Assembly (NCBI RefSeq): GCF_000716785.1
Contig: NZ_JNYY01000002.1
Location: 1 to 64,000 of the forward strand
Direction: 5' to 3'
Length of the DNA: 64,000 nt
Source: Amycolatopsis vancoresmycina
GTDB taxonomy: Bacteria > Actinomycetota > Actinomycetes > Mycobacteriales > Pseudonocardiaceae
Within the stretch, counting starts at the first letter, position 1; each line of letters begins with the position of its first letter. The position numbers and the translations under genes were made by a program. The notes beneath the pieces are model-generated. The model was given only the letters and a program-made list of their open reading frames with translations, did no database searches and had not been told where the DNA came from. Of the stretch, positions 53,730 to 61,902 are shown in pieces.

Positions 53730-54385
53730 TCCGCACCCTGATCGTCGACGACGACTTCCGGGTCGCCGGCGTGCACGCCGGGTTCGTCGAGGAGGTGGCC
53801 GGGTTCGCGGTGGTCGGCACCGCGCACACCGCCGCCGAGGCCAGGGCCCGCGTCCGCGAGCTCTCGCCGGACCTCGTCCTGCTCGACGTCTACCTGCCCG
53901 ACGAGTCCGGGCTCGCGGTGCTGCCGGAGCTGCAGACCGACACGATCGTGCTGTCCGCGGCGACCGACAGCGCGTCGGTCGCCGCGGCCATCCGGGCGGG
54001 CGCGCTCAACTACCTGATCAAGCCGTTCACCACCCGCCAGCTCGCGGAACGCCTCACCTCGTACGCGCGGTTCCGCGGCCTGCTCGCCGAAGACCGGGCC
54101 CTGGCCCAGGACGACGTCGACCGCGCGTACCGCGTGCTGCACGACCAGGACCGCACGTCCGCGCCGAAGGGCCAGTCGACGGCGACGTCAAGGCTGGTTT
54201 CGGAGGCCTTGCGCAAGGCGGGCCGACCGCTCTCGGCCGCGGAGGTCGCCGGGGAACTCGGGATGGCGCGGGCGACGGCGCAGCGGTACCTCACCGCGCT
54301 GGCGGAGTCGGGGACGGTCCAGATGCGCTTGCGGTACGGCGCCACCGGCCGCCCGGAGCACGAATACCGCTGGTCCGGCGCCTGA
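53726..54385 (+). CDS. CitB/DcuR-type response regulator
   Basis: This 219-residue protein has a receiver domain (phospho-acceptor Asp54 in VLLDVYLPDES, late Lys in NYLIKPF) and a C-terminal winged helix of the CitB kind (PLSAAEVAGELGMARATAQRYLTALAESGTV). It pairs with the kinase at 52119, with four-base overlap. The usual role is activation of a transporter gene in response to its substrate; here the divergent ABC importer at 49202-51954 is the nearest candidate. Confidence 0.92.
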   Translation: MIRTLIVDDDFRVAGVHAGFVEEVAGFAVVGTAHTAAEARARVRELSPDLVLLDVYLPDESGLAVLPELQTDTIVLSAATDSASVAAAIRAGALNYLIKPFTTRQLAERLTSYARFRGLLAEDRALAQDDVDRAYRVLHDQDRTSAPKGQSTATSRLVSEALRKAGRPLSAAEVAGELGMARATAQRYLTALAESGTVQMRLRYGATGRPEHEYRWSGA

Positions 54386-54387
54386 GG

Positions 54388-55005
54388 TCAGCGTCCGCCG
54401 TAGCGCTGCATCATGCTTTCGGCCGCGCTGACCCAGGCTTGCACCGGGTTGGTGGCCGACGGCGGGGCCGACGAGGTCGGCAGGTCGACCCGGGCCTCGG
54501 CCTGGTCGTCCGGCACCGGCTTCTTCGGCTGCGGTTTCGCCTGCGCCGGCGCCTGTCTCGGGGCCGGCTTCGCGGGCACCGGCACGTACACGGTCTTCGG
54601 CGCCGGCGTGACGACGACCGGCGCCTGCGGGGCCGGCGGCTCCGGCGCGGGCGCCGCGGCGACGGCCGGGCGCGTGTCCAGCGCGGCCGCGTCCCCGTCC
54701 GGCGCCGGGGCGAACAGGCTGCCGGTGAACAGGCCGCCGCCCAGCCACCCGGCCGCGACGAGCAGCACCGCGGCCCCGCCGCCGAGCCAGGTGCGGGTCC
54801 GCCGCCGGATCACCACCGACTTCGGGCGCAGGTCCTGGTCGCACACCGGCGGCCGGGTGTAGATCGGTTCGGCGGCCGGGGTTTCGTCGTCGGTGCGGCG
54901 GCGCCGGGGCAGGCTCGCCGCGACGATGCCGGTGCGGTCCAGCAGTTCCACCGCGGTGCGGTCGCTGGACGAACGGGTCGCACTGCGCGGTGCGGTGCGA
55001 AGCAT
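54388..55005 (-). CDS. Membrane-anchored Pro/Ala-rich protein
   Basis: This 205-residue protein has a basic cytosolic N-terminus (about 75 residues), one membrane segment (WLGGGAAVLLVAAGWLGGGL) and an extracellular tail dominated by Pro, Ala, Val and Lys (APKTVYVPVPAKPAPRQAPA). The end QAWVSAAESMMQRYGGR may be a short helix. Start MLRTAPRSATRS follows GGAGGT. It converges with the response regulator, two bases apart. The function is unknown; a wall-spanning anchor is the simplest reading. Confidence 0.7.
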   Translation of the reverse strand: MLRTAPRSATRSSSDRTAVELLDRTGIVAASLPRRRRTDDETPAAEPIYTRPPVCDQDLRPKSVVIRRRTRTWLGGGAAVLLVAAGWLGGGLFTGSLFAPAPDGDAAALDTRPAVAAAPAPEPPAPQAPVVVTPAPKTVYVPVPAKPAPRQAPAQAKPQPKKPVPDDQAEARVDLPTSSAPPSATNPVQAWVSAAESMMQRYGGR

Positions 55006-55097
55006 CGGGGACCTCCGGGACGGGGCTCGCGGACCTCACGCATTCTGGACCATTTCGGACGGTCCTGTCCGAAACGCAACTCCATTGAGTGAAAGCC

Positions 55098-55916
55098 TCA
55101 GCCGTCCATCTGCTTGAGCCCGAGCCGCGCGAGTGCCGCCAGCGGCCGCTGGTAAGCGGAGCCGAGCACCCGCGGAATGGCGTCGATGACGTAAGCGTCC
55201 GGTCCGATCAGGATGCGTGCCGACTTCCGCTCGATCCCGCGCAGGATCGTCTGCGCCGCCTTCTCCGGTGTGGTGTGGGCGATCCGCTCGAATCCCTGCG
55301 CGGCCTTTTCCTGGTCGTCGGCGATGCTCCGCGCGTTACGCACGATGTTCGTCTTGATCCCGCCGGGGTGCACGCAGCTGACCGCGACCGGGTGCCGCGC
55401 GATCAGCATTTCTTCGCGCAGCGCTTCGGTGAATCCGCGGACGGCGAACTTCGCCGCGTTGTACGCGCTCTGTGTCGGCACGCCGACGAAACCGAACACG
55501 CTGGAAATGTTGACCACGTGCCCGTCGCCGGAAGCGATCAGGTGCGGCAGGAACGCCTTCGTGCCGTTGACGACCCCGCCGAGGTTGACGCCCATCAGCC
55601 AGTCGTAGTCCTTGAACGTCATCTCCTCGACGGTCGCGCCGAGCGCGACGCCCGCGTTGTTCACGATGACGTTGACGCGGCCGTACTCGTCGGCGACCTC
55701 GTCGGCGTGCGCGAGCACGGCGGCGCGGTCGGCAACGTCCAAGGTGTACGCGCGGGCGTTGCCGCCGGCCAGCTTCGCCGTCTCTTCCGCGTTCGCGGTC
55801 ACGACGTCGGAGAGCGCGACCCGGGCGCCGCGCCGGGCGAACTCGCAGGCCAGGGCGCGGCCGATGCCCGAACCCGCTCCGGTGATCACCACGACCTTGT
55901 CCGCGAACCGCTTCAT
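55098..55916 (-). CDS. Short-chain dehydrogenase/reductase
   Basis: This 272-residue enzyme has the Rossmann motif TGAGSGIG at residues 13-20, NNAGVALGA, the catalytic Ser in VVNISSVFG and Y-x-x-x-K in SAYNAAKFAV. An unusually basic, hydrophobic C-terminus (RVLGSAYQRPLAALARLG) suggests loose membrane association, as in many actinomycete SDRs of unknown substrate. The start is the family-typical MKRFADKVVVITG. It is a single gene. Confidence 0.93.
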   Translation of the reverse strand: MKRFADKVVVITGAGSGIGRALACEFARRGARVALSDVVTANAEETAKLAGGNARAYTLDVADRAAVLAHADEVADEYGRVNVIVNNAGVALGATVEEMTFKDYDWLMGVNLGGVVNGTKAFLPHLIASGDGHVVNISSVFGFVGVPTQSAYNAAKFAVRGFTEALREEMLIARHPVAVSCVHPGGIKTNIVRNARSIADDQEKAAQGFERIAHTTPEKAAQTILRGIERKSARILIGPDAYVIDAIPRVLGSAYQRPLAALARLGLKQMDG

Positions 55917-56049
55917 CGGCCCTCCCGCCGTCCGGTGGTTACTCCTGAGTAGCGAATGCTAGCGGCTGTGAGCTTGCTGTGGGTGTGCTGATTGTGCCGC
56001 TGCGTCGTCCTATGGTGATGTGGTCGACAGCACCGAAGACGAGGAGGCG

Positions 56050-56853
56050 ATGTACGTGCGGCGGCCGGCCGTTCTGCTCACCCTCGCCGCGATCGTCCTG
56101 CTCGGCGTCACCTGTGTCGTGGTCGCCGCCACCGTCCGGCAGCTCCAGCCCGCGGAAGCGACGACGCCGGTGACTGCCACGGTCGAAGCGACCCCGGCGC
56201 GCGACCTGCCCGCGGTGTCCAGCCCGGCGGTCGGCGCGCTGTTCGCCGAAGGGGCGCACTACTGCACCGCCAGCGTCGTGCACAGCGAGCAGGGTGACGT
56301 GCTGCTGACCGCGGCCCACTGCATCCACGACGGCGAGGGCGGCGGCTACTTCACCGGCCTCACCTTCGCACCCGCCTACCACGACGGGATCGCGCCGTTC
56401 GGCTACTGGACGGTGTCGGACGAGCGGGTCGCGGCCGGCTGGAGCTCCTCGTCGGACCCGGACCTCGACGTCGGCTTCGCCACCGCCCACCAGGCGGGGA
56501 CGACGAAGACGCTGGAGAGCCTGGTCGGCGCCAACCTGCTGGCCACCGGTACCGCGTTCGAGCAGCCGATCACGCTCACCGGCTACCCGGACGACTCCGA
56601 CGTCCCGGCGGTCTGCCAGAACACCACCAGCAAGCAGGACACCTTCCAGCTGCGGGTGGACTGCGCGGGCTTCCCGACCGGCACCAGCGGCGGCCCGTGG
56701 GTCACCCAGCAGAACCCGAAGACCCGGCTCGGCACGGTCATCGGCGTCATCGGCGGCTTCGAGTCCGGCGGCGACGACGCCGACACGTCGTACTCGAGCT
56801 ACTTCGACACGGACGTCCTCGCGCTCTACCGGCAGACGACCGCCCGCACCTGA
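56050..56853 (+). CDS. Trypsin-like serine protease, membrane-anchored or secreted
   Basis: This 267-residue protein has an N-terminal hydrophobic segment (RPAVLLTLAAIVLLGVTCVVV) with no clear cleavage site, then a chymotrypsin-fold domain: His in LLTAAHCIHDGEG, Asp in SDPDLDVGFA and Ser in FPTGTSGGPW. Cysteines in YCTASVV/AAHC and VCQN/DCAGF should pair. ATG 56050 is chosen because GACGAGGAGG lies directly upstream; an in-frame GTG 30 bases earlier lacks a site. It probably acts at the cell surface. Confidence 0.9.
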   Translation: MYVRRPAVLLTLAAIVLLGVTCVVVAATVRQLQPAEATTPVTATVEATPARDLPAVSSPAVGALFAEGAHYCTASVVHSEQGDVLLTAAHCIHDGEGGGYFTGLTFAPAYHDGIAPFGYWTVSDERVAAGWSSSSDPDLDVGFATAHQAGTTKTLESLVGANLLATGTAFEQPITLTGYPDDSDVPAVCQNTTSKQDTFQLRVDCAGFPTGTSGGPWVTQQNPKTRLGTVIGVIGGFESGGDDADTSYSSYFDTDVLALYRQTTART

Positions 56854-56871
56854 GGCGGCATGATGCGGGGC

Positions 56872-57096
56872 ATGAGCGAGCCCGTCGACGTACCCATCAC
56901 CGGAGAGCCGATCCGGCTCGGCCAGTTCCTCAAGCTGGCCGGCCTGGCCGAGGACGGCTCCCACGCCAAGGACCTGCTCGACGCCGAAGAGGTCACGGTC
57001 AACGGCGAGGTCGAGACCCGCCGCGGCCGCCAGCTGACCGACGGCGACGTCGTCGCGGTGGGCCCCGACCGCGGCAAGGTCGTCCTGGTGCACTAA
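56872..57096 (+). CDS. S4-domain RNA-binding protein (YaaA/RlbA-like)
   Basis: This 74-residue protein is a single S4 domain: IRLGQFLKLAGLAEDGSHAK, then DLLDAEEVTVNGEVETRRGR and the closing GDVVAVG. Members of this small family bind RNA or ribosomal particles and are linked to ribosome assembly. ATG 56872 fits the domain boundary. It is 18 bases after the protease gene and may share its transcript. It overlaps the convergent dehydrogenase stop by four bases. Confidence 0.9.
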   Translation: MSEPVDVPITGEPIRLGQFLKLAGLAEDGSHAKDLLDAEEVTVNGEVETRRGRQLTDGDVVAVGPDRGKVVLVH

Positions 57097-58034
57097 CCGA
57101 CGCTGGTCAGCGGCGGGAGGCCGAGCGAGGCCGCGAGGGTGTCCAGCTCGCGGCGCACCGGCCCGGCGAGGGGCACGCCGAGGGCCCGGCACTGCTCGAG
57201 GTGCTGCGCCTCGCGCCAGCCCGGGTAGCGGATCGGCGCGCCGCCTTCCCAGCCCAGCATGCTGCCGAACAACGCGCTCGCGGCGCGGTAGAAGCCGTCG
57301 GCGCTGCGCAGCGTCGTCGGCGCGATCGCCAGCACCAGCAGGCCGGTGTCGTGCTCGTGGTCGGCGACGCCGGACAGCACCCCGGCGAGGACCTCGACCA
57401 GCAGCGTCAGCCCGGCGGCCTCGGAGCCGGGGCGGTCCATGTCGAAGACGAACTCGGGGTACGCCCCGCCGGGCGCGGCCATCCCGAGCGGGTTCACCGG
57501 GGAGCCGGGCTCGCCACCCGCGGCGAGCACCAGCCCGATCATCGCGTGCGGCAGGGCCCGCGCGGCGTGGTGCCCGGCGCGGCCGAACGGCCCGATCCCC
57601 CGCATCGAGACGAGTCCGACGCCGAAGCGGCCGGCCCGCGTCACCGCCCGGTCCATCGCGTCGCCGACCGCCCACAGCCCGGGCGCGCGGCGGTAGTCGA
57701 TCAGCGCGGCGGCCCCGCGGTCGGCGATCATCAGCGGCTCGGCGTGCGGCACGACGAGGCCGTCCTCGAGCATCGGCAGGTGCACGCGGGTCAGGTCGGC
57801 GACGCCGGTTTCTGGCGAACCGGTCAGATCGCCGTGGCAGAGCGCTTCGGCCGCGATGCGGGCGCGGACTTCGGGGAGGCCGTGGGCGGCGAAGACGTGT
57901 GCCACGAGGGTGACCAGCTCGTCGGCGCGCACGCGCGGCCACGCCTGTTCCGGGATCGGGGTTTCCGGGAGTTCGTCTTCGAGGATGCCGGGTTCGGCGC
58001 GGGCGGAGCGGAAGGGACGCGGTCTGAGAGGCAC
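57093..58034 (-). CDS. Malate/L-lactate dehydrogenase (Ldh_2) family protein, divergent
   Basis: This protein of about 313 residues follows the Ldh_2 pattern: VRADELVTLVAHVFAAHGLP at the start, HGDLTGSPETGVADLTRVHLP, and the late PLGMAAPGGAYPEFVFDM. Ldh_2 enzymes are NAD(P)-dependent dehydrogenases of malate, ureidoglycolate and related 2-hydroxyacids. It is shorter than usual and some typical segments are weak, so the substrate and even activity are uncertain. GTG 58034 is used; a TTG at 58070 is also in frame without a clear ribosome site. Confidence 0.7.
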   Translation of the reverse strand: MPLRPRPFRSARAEPGILEDELPETPIPEQAWPRVRADELVTLVAHVFAAHGLPEVRARIAAEALCHGDLTGSPETGVADLTRVHLPMLEDGLVVPHAEPLMIADRGAAALIDYRRAPGLWAVGDAMDRAVTRAGRFGVGLVSMRGIGPFGRAGHHAARALPHAMIGLVLAAGGEPGSPVNPLGMAAPGGAYPEFVFDMDRPGSEAAGLTLLVEVLAGVLSGVADHEHDTGLLVLAIAPTTLRSADGFYRAASALFGSMLGWEGGAPIRYPGWREAQHLEQCRALGVPLAGPVRRELDTLAASLGLPPLTSVG

Positions 58035-58135
58035 TACCCCGACATTGCCCAGCGCTGGTCCGGGCGTCAACGACGACGGCCCGGCCCTACCCGACCGTGT
58101 GATCGAGGGCTCCGGAGCGACGTACCCTGGGCGGC

Positions 58136-58417
58136 ATGTGCCGAAACATCACCACCCTGCGGGGACTCCAGCCGGCCGCGACGGGCGAGGAGATCGAAGC
58201 GGCGGCCCGGCAGTACGTCCGCAAGGTGACGGGCGTGCAGGCGCTTTCGGACGCCACGCGCGAGCCCTTCGAGGCGGCGGTCGCCGAGATCACGGAGATC
58301 ACCGCCCGCCTGCTGGAGCAGCTGCCGGAGCGCCGCCAGCCGCCGTCGACCGTCCCGCCGCTGCGGCGGCCGGAGGTGCGGGCGCGGATCGCGGCGAAAG
58401 CCCTGCGCCAGCCCTGA
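58136..58417 (+). CDS. DUF2277-family protein
   Basis: This 93-residue protein begins MCRNITTLRGLQPAATGEEI, the conserved start of DUF2277 proteins, and continues RQYVRKVTGVQ with a basic end (RRPEVRARIAAKALRQ). The family is widespread in actinobacteria and has no known function. It stands between the dehydrogenase and the patatin gene. Confidence 0.9.
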   Translation: MCRNITTLRGLQPAATGEEIEAAARQYVRKVTGVQALSDATREPFEAAVAEITEITARLLEQLPERRQPPSTVPPLRRPEVRARIAAKALRQP

Positions 58418-58481
58418 ACCACGGGGCTGCGGGTCACGCTGTGCGCCGGAAATTGTCGGACCTCCTCGCTAGCCTGGTCGC

Positions 58482-59321
58482 ATGGGTGGACAGGCTTTGG
58501 TTTTGGGTGGCGGCGGAGTCGCCGGGATCGCGTGGACGACAGGGCTGCTGGCGGGGCTGGCCGAGCACGGCCAGGACCTGACGGGCGCGGACCTGCTCGT
58601 CGGGACGTCGGCGGGGTCGGTGGTGGCCGCGCAGGTGGCGAGCGGCCGTCCGCTGGCCGAGTTGTACGCGCGCCAGGCCGACCCGGCGCTCCAGACCGCG
58701 GAGATCCCGGCCGAAATCGACTTCGAGAAGTTCGCCGCCGACTTCGGCGGCGCGGTCACCGGCGCGAGCGACCCGGCCGAGGTGCGCCGCGCGGTGGGGA
58801 AGCTGGCGCTGGCGGCCGAAACGGTGTCCGAAGCGGACCGGCGCGCGGTGATCGAGGCGCGCCTGCCGGTGCACGAGTGGCCGTCGCAGCGGCTGGTGAT
58901 CGTGGCGGTCGACGCGGAGACCGGCGAGCCCCGCCGGTTCGACCGCGAGTCCGGCGTCCCGCTGGTCGACGCGGTGGCGGCGAGCTGCGCGGTCCCCGGC
59001 GTCTGGCCGGCGGTGACGATCGAGGGCCGCCGGTACGTCGACGGCGGCGTCCGGTCGGCGGAGAACGCCGACTACGCAACGGGGTACACGCGCGTGACGG
59101 TGGTTTCGCCGCTGGGCGCGGACGCCCCGCTGCCGATGGAGAAGCCGCTGCTGGAGGTCCTGGACGACCTGCGCGCGGCGGGCGCGGAGGTCACGCTGAT
59201 CACCCCGGACGAGGCATCGCAGGCGGCGGTCGGCGAAAACCCGCTGGACCCGGCGACGCGCACCCCGGCCGCGGAAGCGGGCCGGGCGCAAGGAGCAGCC
59301 CTCACGCTGAGCTGGAGCTAG
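58482..59321 (+). CDS. Patatin-like phospholipase/acylhydrolase
   Basis: This 279-residue protein has the patatin oxyanion motif GGGGVAGIAW at residues 9-18, nucleophile Ser43 in GTSAG (41-45) and the catalytic Asp in RYVDGGVRS. Such enzymes cut acyl esters of lipids. There is no signal peptide, so it is probably cytosolic. ATG 58482 places GGGG near the start, as in the family. Its end overlaps the convergent membrane protein gene by 20 bases. Confidence 0.92.
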   Translation: MGGQALVLGGGGVAGIAWTTGLLAGLAEHGQDLTGADLLVGTSAGSVVAAQVASGRPLAELYARQADPALQTAEIPAEIDFEKFAADFGGAVTGASDPAEVRRAVGKLALAAETVSEADRRAVIEARLPVHEWPSQRLVIVAVDAETGEPRRFDRESGVPLVDAVAASCAVPGVWPAVTIEGRRYVDGGVRSAENADYATGYTRVTVVSPLGADAPLPMEKPLLEVLDDLRAAGAEVTLITPDEASQAAVGENPLDPATRTPAAEAGRAQGAALTLSWS

Positions 59322-59745
59322 CCCGGGAGCGGTTGCGCCGCAGCGAGACGACGAAGCCGGCGGCCGCGATCGGCAGCAGCGCGGCGCCGACGACCAGGCC
59401 GGCCACCGGCGGGAGCCCGCCGTCGAGGACGACCCGGCCAGTCGTCGGCCAGTAGCGGACGCCGACCGCCGCCCCCGCCGGGTGGCTGCCGCGTTTGCTG
59501 CTGCGGGTCGAGAAGGTCCTGGTCACCGGGCTCCCGTCCGGTACGGTGTAGGCCACGGAGATCCGCTGCCGCCCGTCGTCCACCGCCGTCACGCGGCCCA
59601 CCAGGACCTGCGACCGCGATTGGTCGTACGTCTTGACGCCGAAGACCCCGGCGAGCAGCAGCGCCAGCAGCAGCAAGCCACCGAAGACCCCGACCAGGGC
59701 GCTGCGGCGCAGGGCACCGTCCGGATCGTCCCCTGGCGGCCTCAT
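59302..59745 (-). CDS. DUF3592-like membrane protein
   Basis: This 147-residue protein has two membrane segments (ALVGVFGGLLLLALLLAGVF and VAGLVVGAALLPIAAAGFVV). Between them is an extracytoplasmic beta-rich domain (RVTAVDDGRQRISVAYTVPD, VGVRYWPTTGRVVLDG) that matches DUF3592-type proteins. The function is unknown. ATG 59743-59745 is used; a GTG nine bases upstream is also in frame. It ends 20 bases inside the patatin gene. Confidence 0.78.
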   Translation of the reverse strand: MRPPGDDPDGALRRSALVGVFGGLLLLALLLAGVFGVKTYDQSRSQVLVGRVTAVDDGRQRISVAYTVPDGSPVTRTFSTRSSKRGSHPAGAAVGVRYWPTTGRVVLDGGLPPVAGLVVGAALLPIAAAGFVVSLRRNRSRASSSSA

Positions 59746-59811
59746 GCGGGGAACACGTCCCCGGCGGGCCCCAGGTTGCCCGAGAGTGCGTCGGCTACCC
59801 TCGTGGGCAGG

Positions 59812-59898
59812 GGTAGCGTGTCCGAGCGGCCGAAGGAACATGTCTTGAAAACATGCGAGGGGGCAACCTCTCCGTGGGTTCGAATCCCACCGCTACCG
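59812..59898 (+). tRNA. tRNA-Ser (TGA)
   Basis: This 87-nt class II tRNA has acceptor GGTAGCG/CGCTACC with discriminator G, anticodon loop CTTGAAA (anticodon TGA), a long variable arm GCGAGGGGGCAACCTCTCC and T arm GGTTCGAATCC. CCA is not encoded. Confidence 0.95.
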
Positions 59899-59904
59899 CG
59901 TTGA

Positions 59905-59932
59905 GAACCCGGGCGCCGCGGCGCCCGGGTTC
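59905..59932. terminator. Terminator after tRNA-Ser
   Basis: GAACCCGGGCGCC pairs perfectly with GGCGCCCGGGTTC around two bases, six bases past the tRNA end. It can end the tRNA transcript and also that of the convergent MarR gene, whose stop lies in the right arm. Confidence 0.85.
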
Positions 59933-60404
59933 AGCCTTCGGTCGCCAGCAGGTGCGCCTGCACGCGCTCGAACGCCACGGCGATCGTCGCCTGCTCCTCG
60001 GGGGTCAGCAGGTCGATGAGGTGTTCGCGAACACCTTCCACGTGCGTCGGCGCGGCCTTCTCCAGCAGCGCCAGGCCCTCGTCGGTCGCCTCCGTGATCA
60101 CGCCGCGCTTGTCCTCCGGGTCACGCGCGCGCCGGACCAGGCCCGCCGATTCCAGCTTGGCCACCTGGTGCGAAAGCTTGCTCTTCGACACCCCCATGTA
60201 CATCGCCAGCTCCGACATCCGCATCCGGTAGCCGGGCTGGGACTGCAGGCACACGAGCACTTCGTAGTCGGTCAGCGACACGTCGTGGCAGTCGGTCAGC
60301 TCGCGGTGCAGGCGCTGCCGCAGCAGGAGGGTCGCCACGATGTAGGAGCGCCACGCCGCCATCTCGGCATCGTCCAACCAACGCACAGGCCGCTCCTCGC
60401 TCAT
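59931..60404 (-). CDS. MarR-family regulator
   Basis: This 157-residue protein has the MarR winged helix (MRMSELAMYMGVSKSKLSHQVAKLESAGLV, with wing ARDPEDKRGVITEAT) and long flanking helices (TDYEVLVCLQSQPG, LLTPEEQATIAVAFERVQAH). ATG 60404 is used because it follows GAGCGAGGAGCG-like sequence on this strand; a longer in-frame start exists. The regulated gene is not adjacent: a 506-bp gap separates it from the metalloprotease gene. Confidence 0.9.
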   Translation of the reverse strand: MSEERPVRWLDDAEMAAWRSYIVATLLLRQRLHRELTDCHDVSLTDYEVLVCLQSQPGYRMRMSELAMYMGVSKSKLSHQVAKLESAGLVRRARDPEDKRGVITEATDEGLALLEKAAPTHVEGVREHLIDLLTPEEQATIAVAFERVQAHLLATEG

Positions 60405-60910
60405 AAGACAGCCTAGAACGCTGATCAAGGGATCGCGCGGCGCACGGCCGATTCGGTGTCGGTGAAAATGCCGTGCCAACTTCGCCCGAAGGTGGGGTTA
60501 CGAAAAGGTTGAGACTCGGCCGGGAAAGGCGCATTCTGCTTGTCGGCGGACGTCGGCCAGGGTAGACGGCGCGGCGACGGCGACGTGCCGGCCCGGCTCC
60601 CCGCCAGGAGAGGTCAGGTGGTTGCGTGGCGGGTGATTCTCGCGGTTGACCGCCAGCTGCGTCCCCGCGACCGGAACGGACTTCTAACGGGCTGGTCGCG
60701 ACTGTGAACAGCTACTGAGCGGGCTTCCATGCGTTCACGCATACGGCGTCGGTCGGGCCTGGATCCGGTCACGGCCTCGGAAGCCGTGACGACAGCGCCT
60801 GAACGCCGGCCCCGGAAGCGGCCGACCGCTCGACAGAAGACATACCTCGGTACAAGCCTGGGTGCGCCCGTCAGCGCGACGGCCGCACCCAGGCTCGTTA
60901 ACATTTGCGG
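60405..60910. other. Intergenic region with promoters, no clear gene
   Basis: This 506-bp gap holds the divergent promoters of the MarR and metalloprotease genes. Short frames on both strands (for example 60729-60914 plus) lack good codon bias and a ribosome site and are not called. I see no tRNA, hairpin or operator of note. Confidence 0.4.
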
Positions 60911-61837
60911 GTGAGATTCGACGACGACGCCGGCCTGGACGCTTCCGAAGTCCAGGACCTGCGCGGAAGCGGTGGAGGCGGCGGCGGGATCGGCGGCCGC
61001 GTGGCGCTCGGCGGCGGCGGGCTCGGTGTCGTCGGGCTGATCATCTACTTCGTGCTGTCCCAGCTCGGCGGGGTCACCACCGGCGGCAGCGGCCTGAGCG
61101 GCGGGCTCGGCAGCGTCGGCTCCGGCCAGCAGGTCGACAACTCGAAGCTGTCGAGCGAGTGCAAGACCGGCGCGGACGCCAACAAGAACCACGACTGCGC
61201 GATCGTCGCGATCGTGAACTCCGTCCAGGACTACTGGACGCAGCAGTTCGCCCGCTCCGGTTCGACCTACCGGAAGGCGCCGACGAAGTTCTTCAACGGC
61301 GGCGTGCGCACCGGCTGCGGCAGCGCGACCTCCGACACCGGCCCGTTCTACTGCCCGGCCGACTCGGACGTCTACATCGACCTGTCCTTCTTCAACGAGT
61401 TGAAGACCCGCTTCGGCGCGCAGGGCGGGCTCTTCACCGAGGCGTACGTGCTCGCCCACGAGTACGGCCACCACGTGCAGAACCTGCTCGGCACCTCGCG
61501 CAAGGGCACCGGCACCGGCCCGACGTCCGGTTCGGTGCGCCTGGAACTGCAGGCCGACTGCTACGCCGGTGTCTGGGGCAACCACGCCTCGACGACGCCG
61601 ACCGAGAGCGGCAAGCCGCTGATCACCGACGTCACCCAGGACGACATCAACTCCGCGCTGGACACCGCGTCCCGCATCGGCGACGACTACATCCAGGAGA
61701 ACCTCGGCGGCGGCCAGGTCGACCGCTCGAAGTTCACCCACGGCACGTCCGCGCAGCGCAAGAAGTGGTTCACCACCGGCTTCCAGACCGGCGACCCCGC
61801 CCGCTGCGACACCTTCGGCACCAACAACCTCGGCTGA
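60911..61837 (+). CDS. Membrane-anchored neutral zinc metallopeptidase (YpfJ/KPN_02809 family)
   Basis: This 308-residue protein has a short cytosolic start with a Gly-rich stretch, one membrane segment (LGVVGLIIYFVLSQLGGV) and an extracellular peptidase domain with HEYGHH as the zinc motif (AYVLAHEYGHHVQNLLG) and downstream ELQADCYAGVW (third ligand Glu). It matches the YpfJ family of putative neutral zinc metallopeptidases. The GTG start VRFDDDAGLDASEV fits the family N-terminus. A 46-bp palindrome follows the stop. Confidence 0.92.
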   Translation: MRFDDDAGLDASEVQDLRGSGGGGGGIGGRVALGGGGLGVVGLIIYFVLSQLGGVTTGGSGLSGGLGSVGSGQQVDNSKLSSECKTGADANKNHDCAIVAIVNSVQDYWTQQFARSGSTYRKAPTKFFNGGVRTGCGSATSDTGPFYCPADSDVYIDLSFFNELKTRFGAQGGLFTEAYVLAHEYGHHVQNLLGTSRKGTGTGPTSGSVRLELQADCYAGVWGNHASTTPTESGKPLITDVTQDDINSALDTASRIGDDYIQENLGGGQVDRSKFTHGTSAQRKKWFTTGFQTGDPARCDTFGTNNLG

Positions 61838-61849
61838 GACGACCAACCC

Positions 61850-61895
61850 GTCGTGAGTGAGAAACAGTGTTCTAACACTGTTTCTCACTCACGAC
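61850..61895. repeat. 46-bp perfect palindrome, TCGTGAGTG family, probable terminator
   Basis: Arms 61850-61871 and 61874-61895 are 22-base perfect complements with centre CT. The outer TCGTGAGTG and central GTTCTAAC are identical to the copy at 17067-17110, while the inner bases differ with full compensation. It lies between the convergent metalloprotease and M28 peptidase genes. Confidence 0.75.
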
Positions 61896-61902
61896 CGGGG
61901 GG

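Noticed and set aside
60729..60914. 61-codon open frame before the metalloprotease
   Set aside because: It has no ribosome site, runs into the protease start and has no codon bias or motif.
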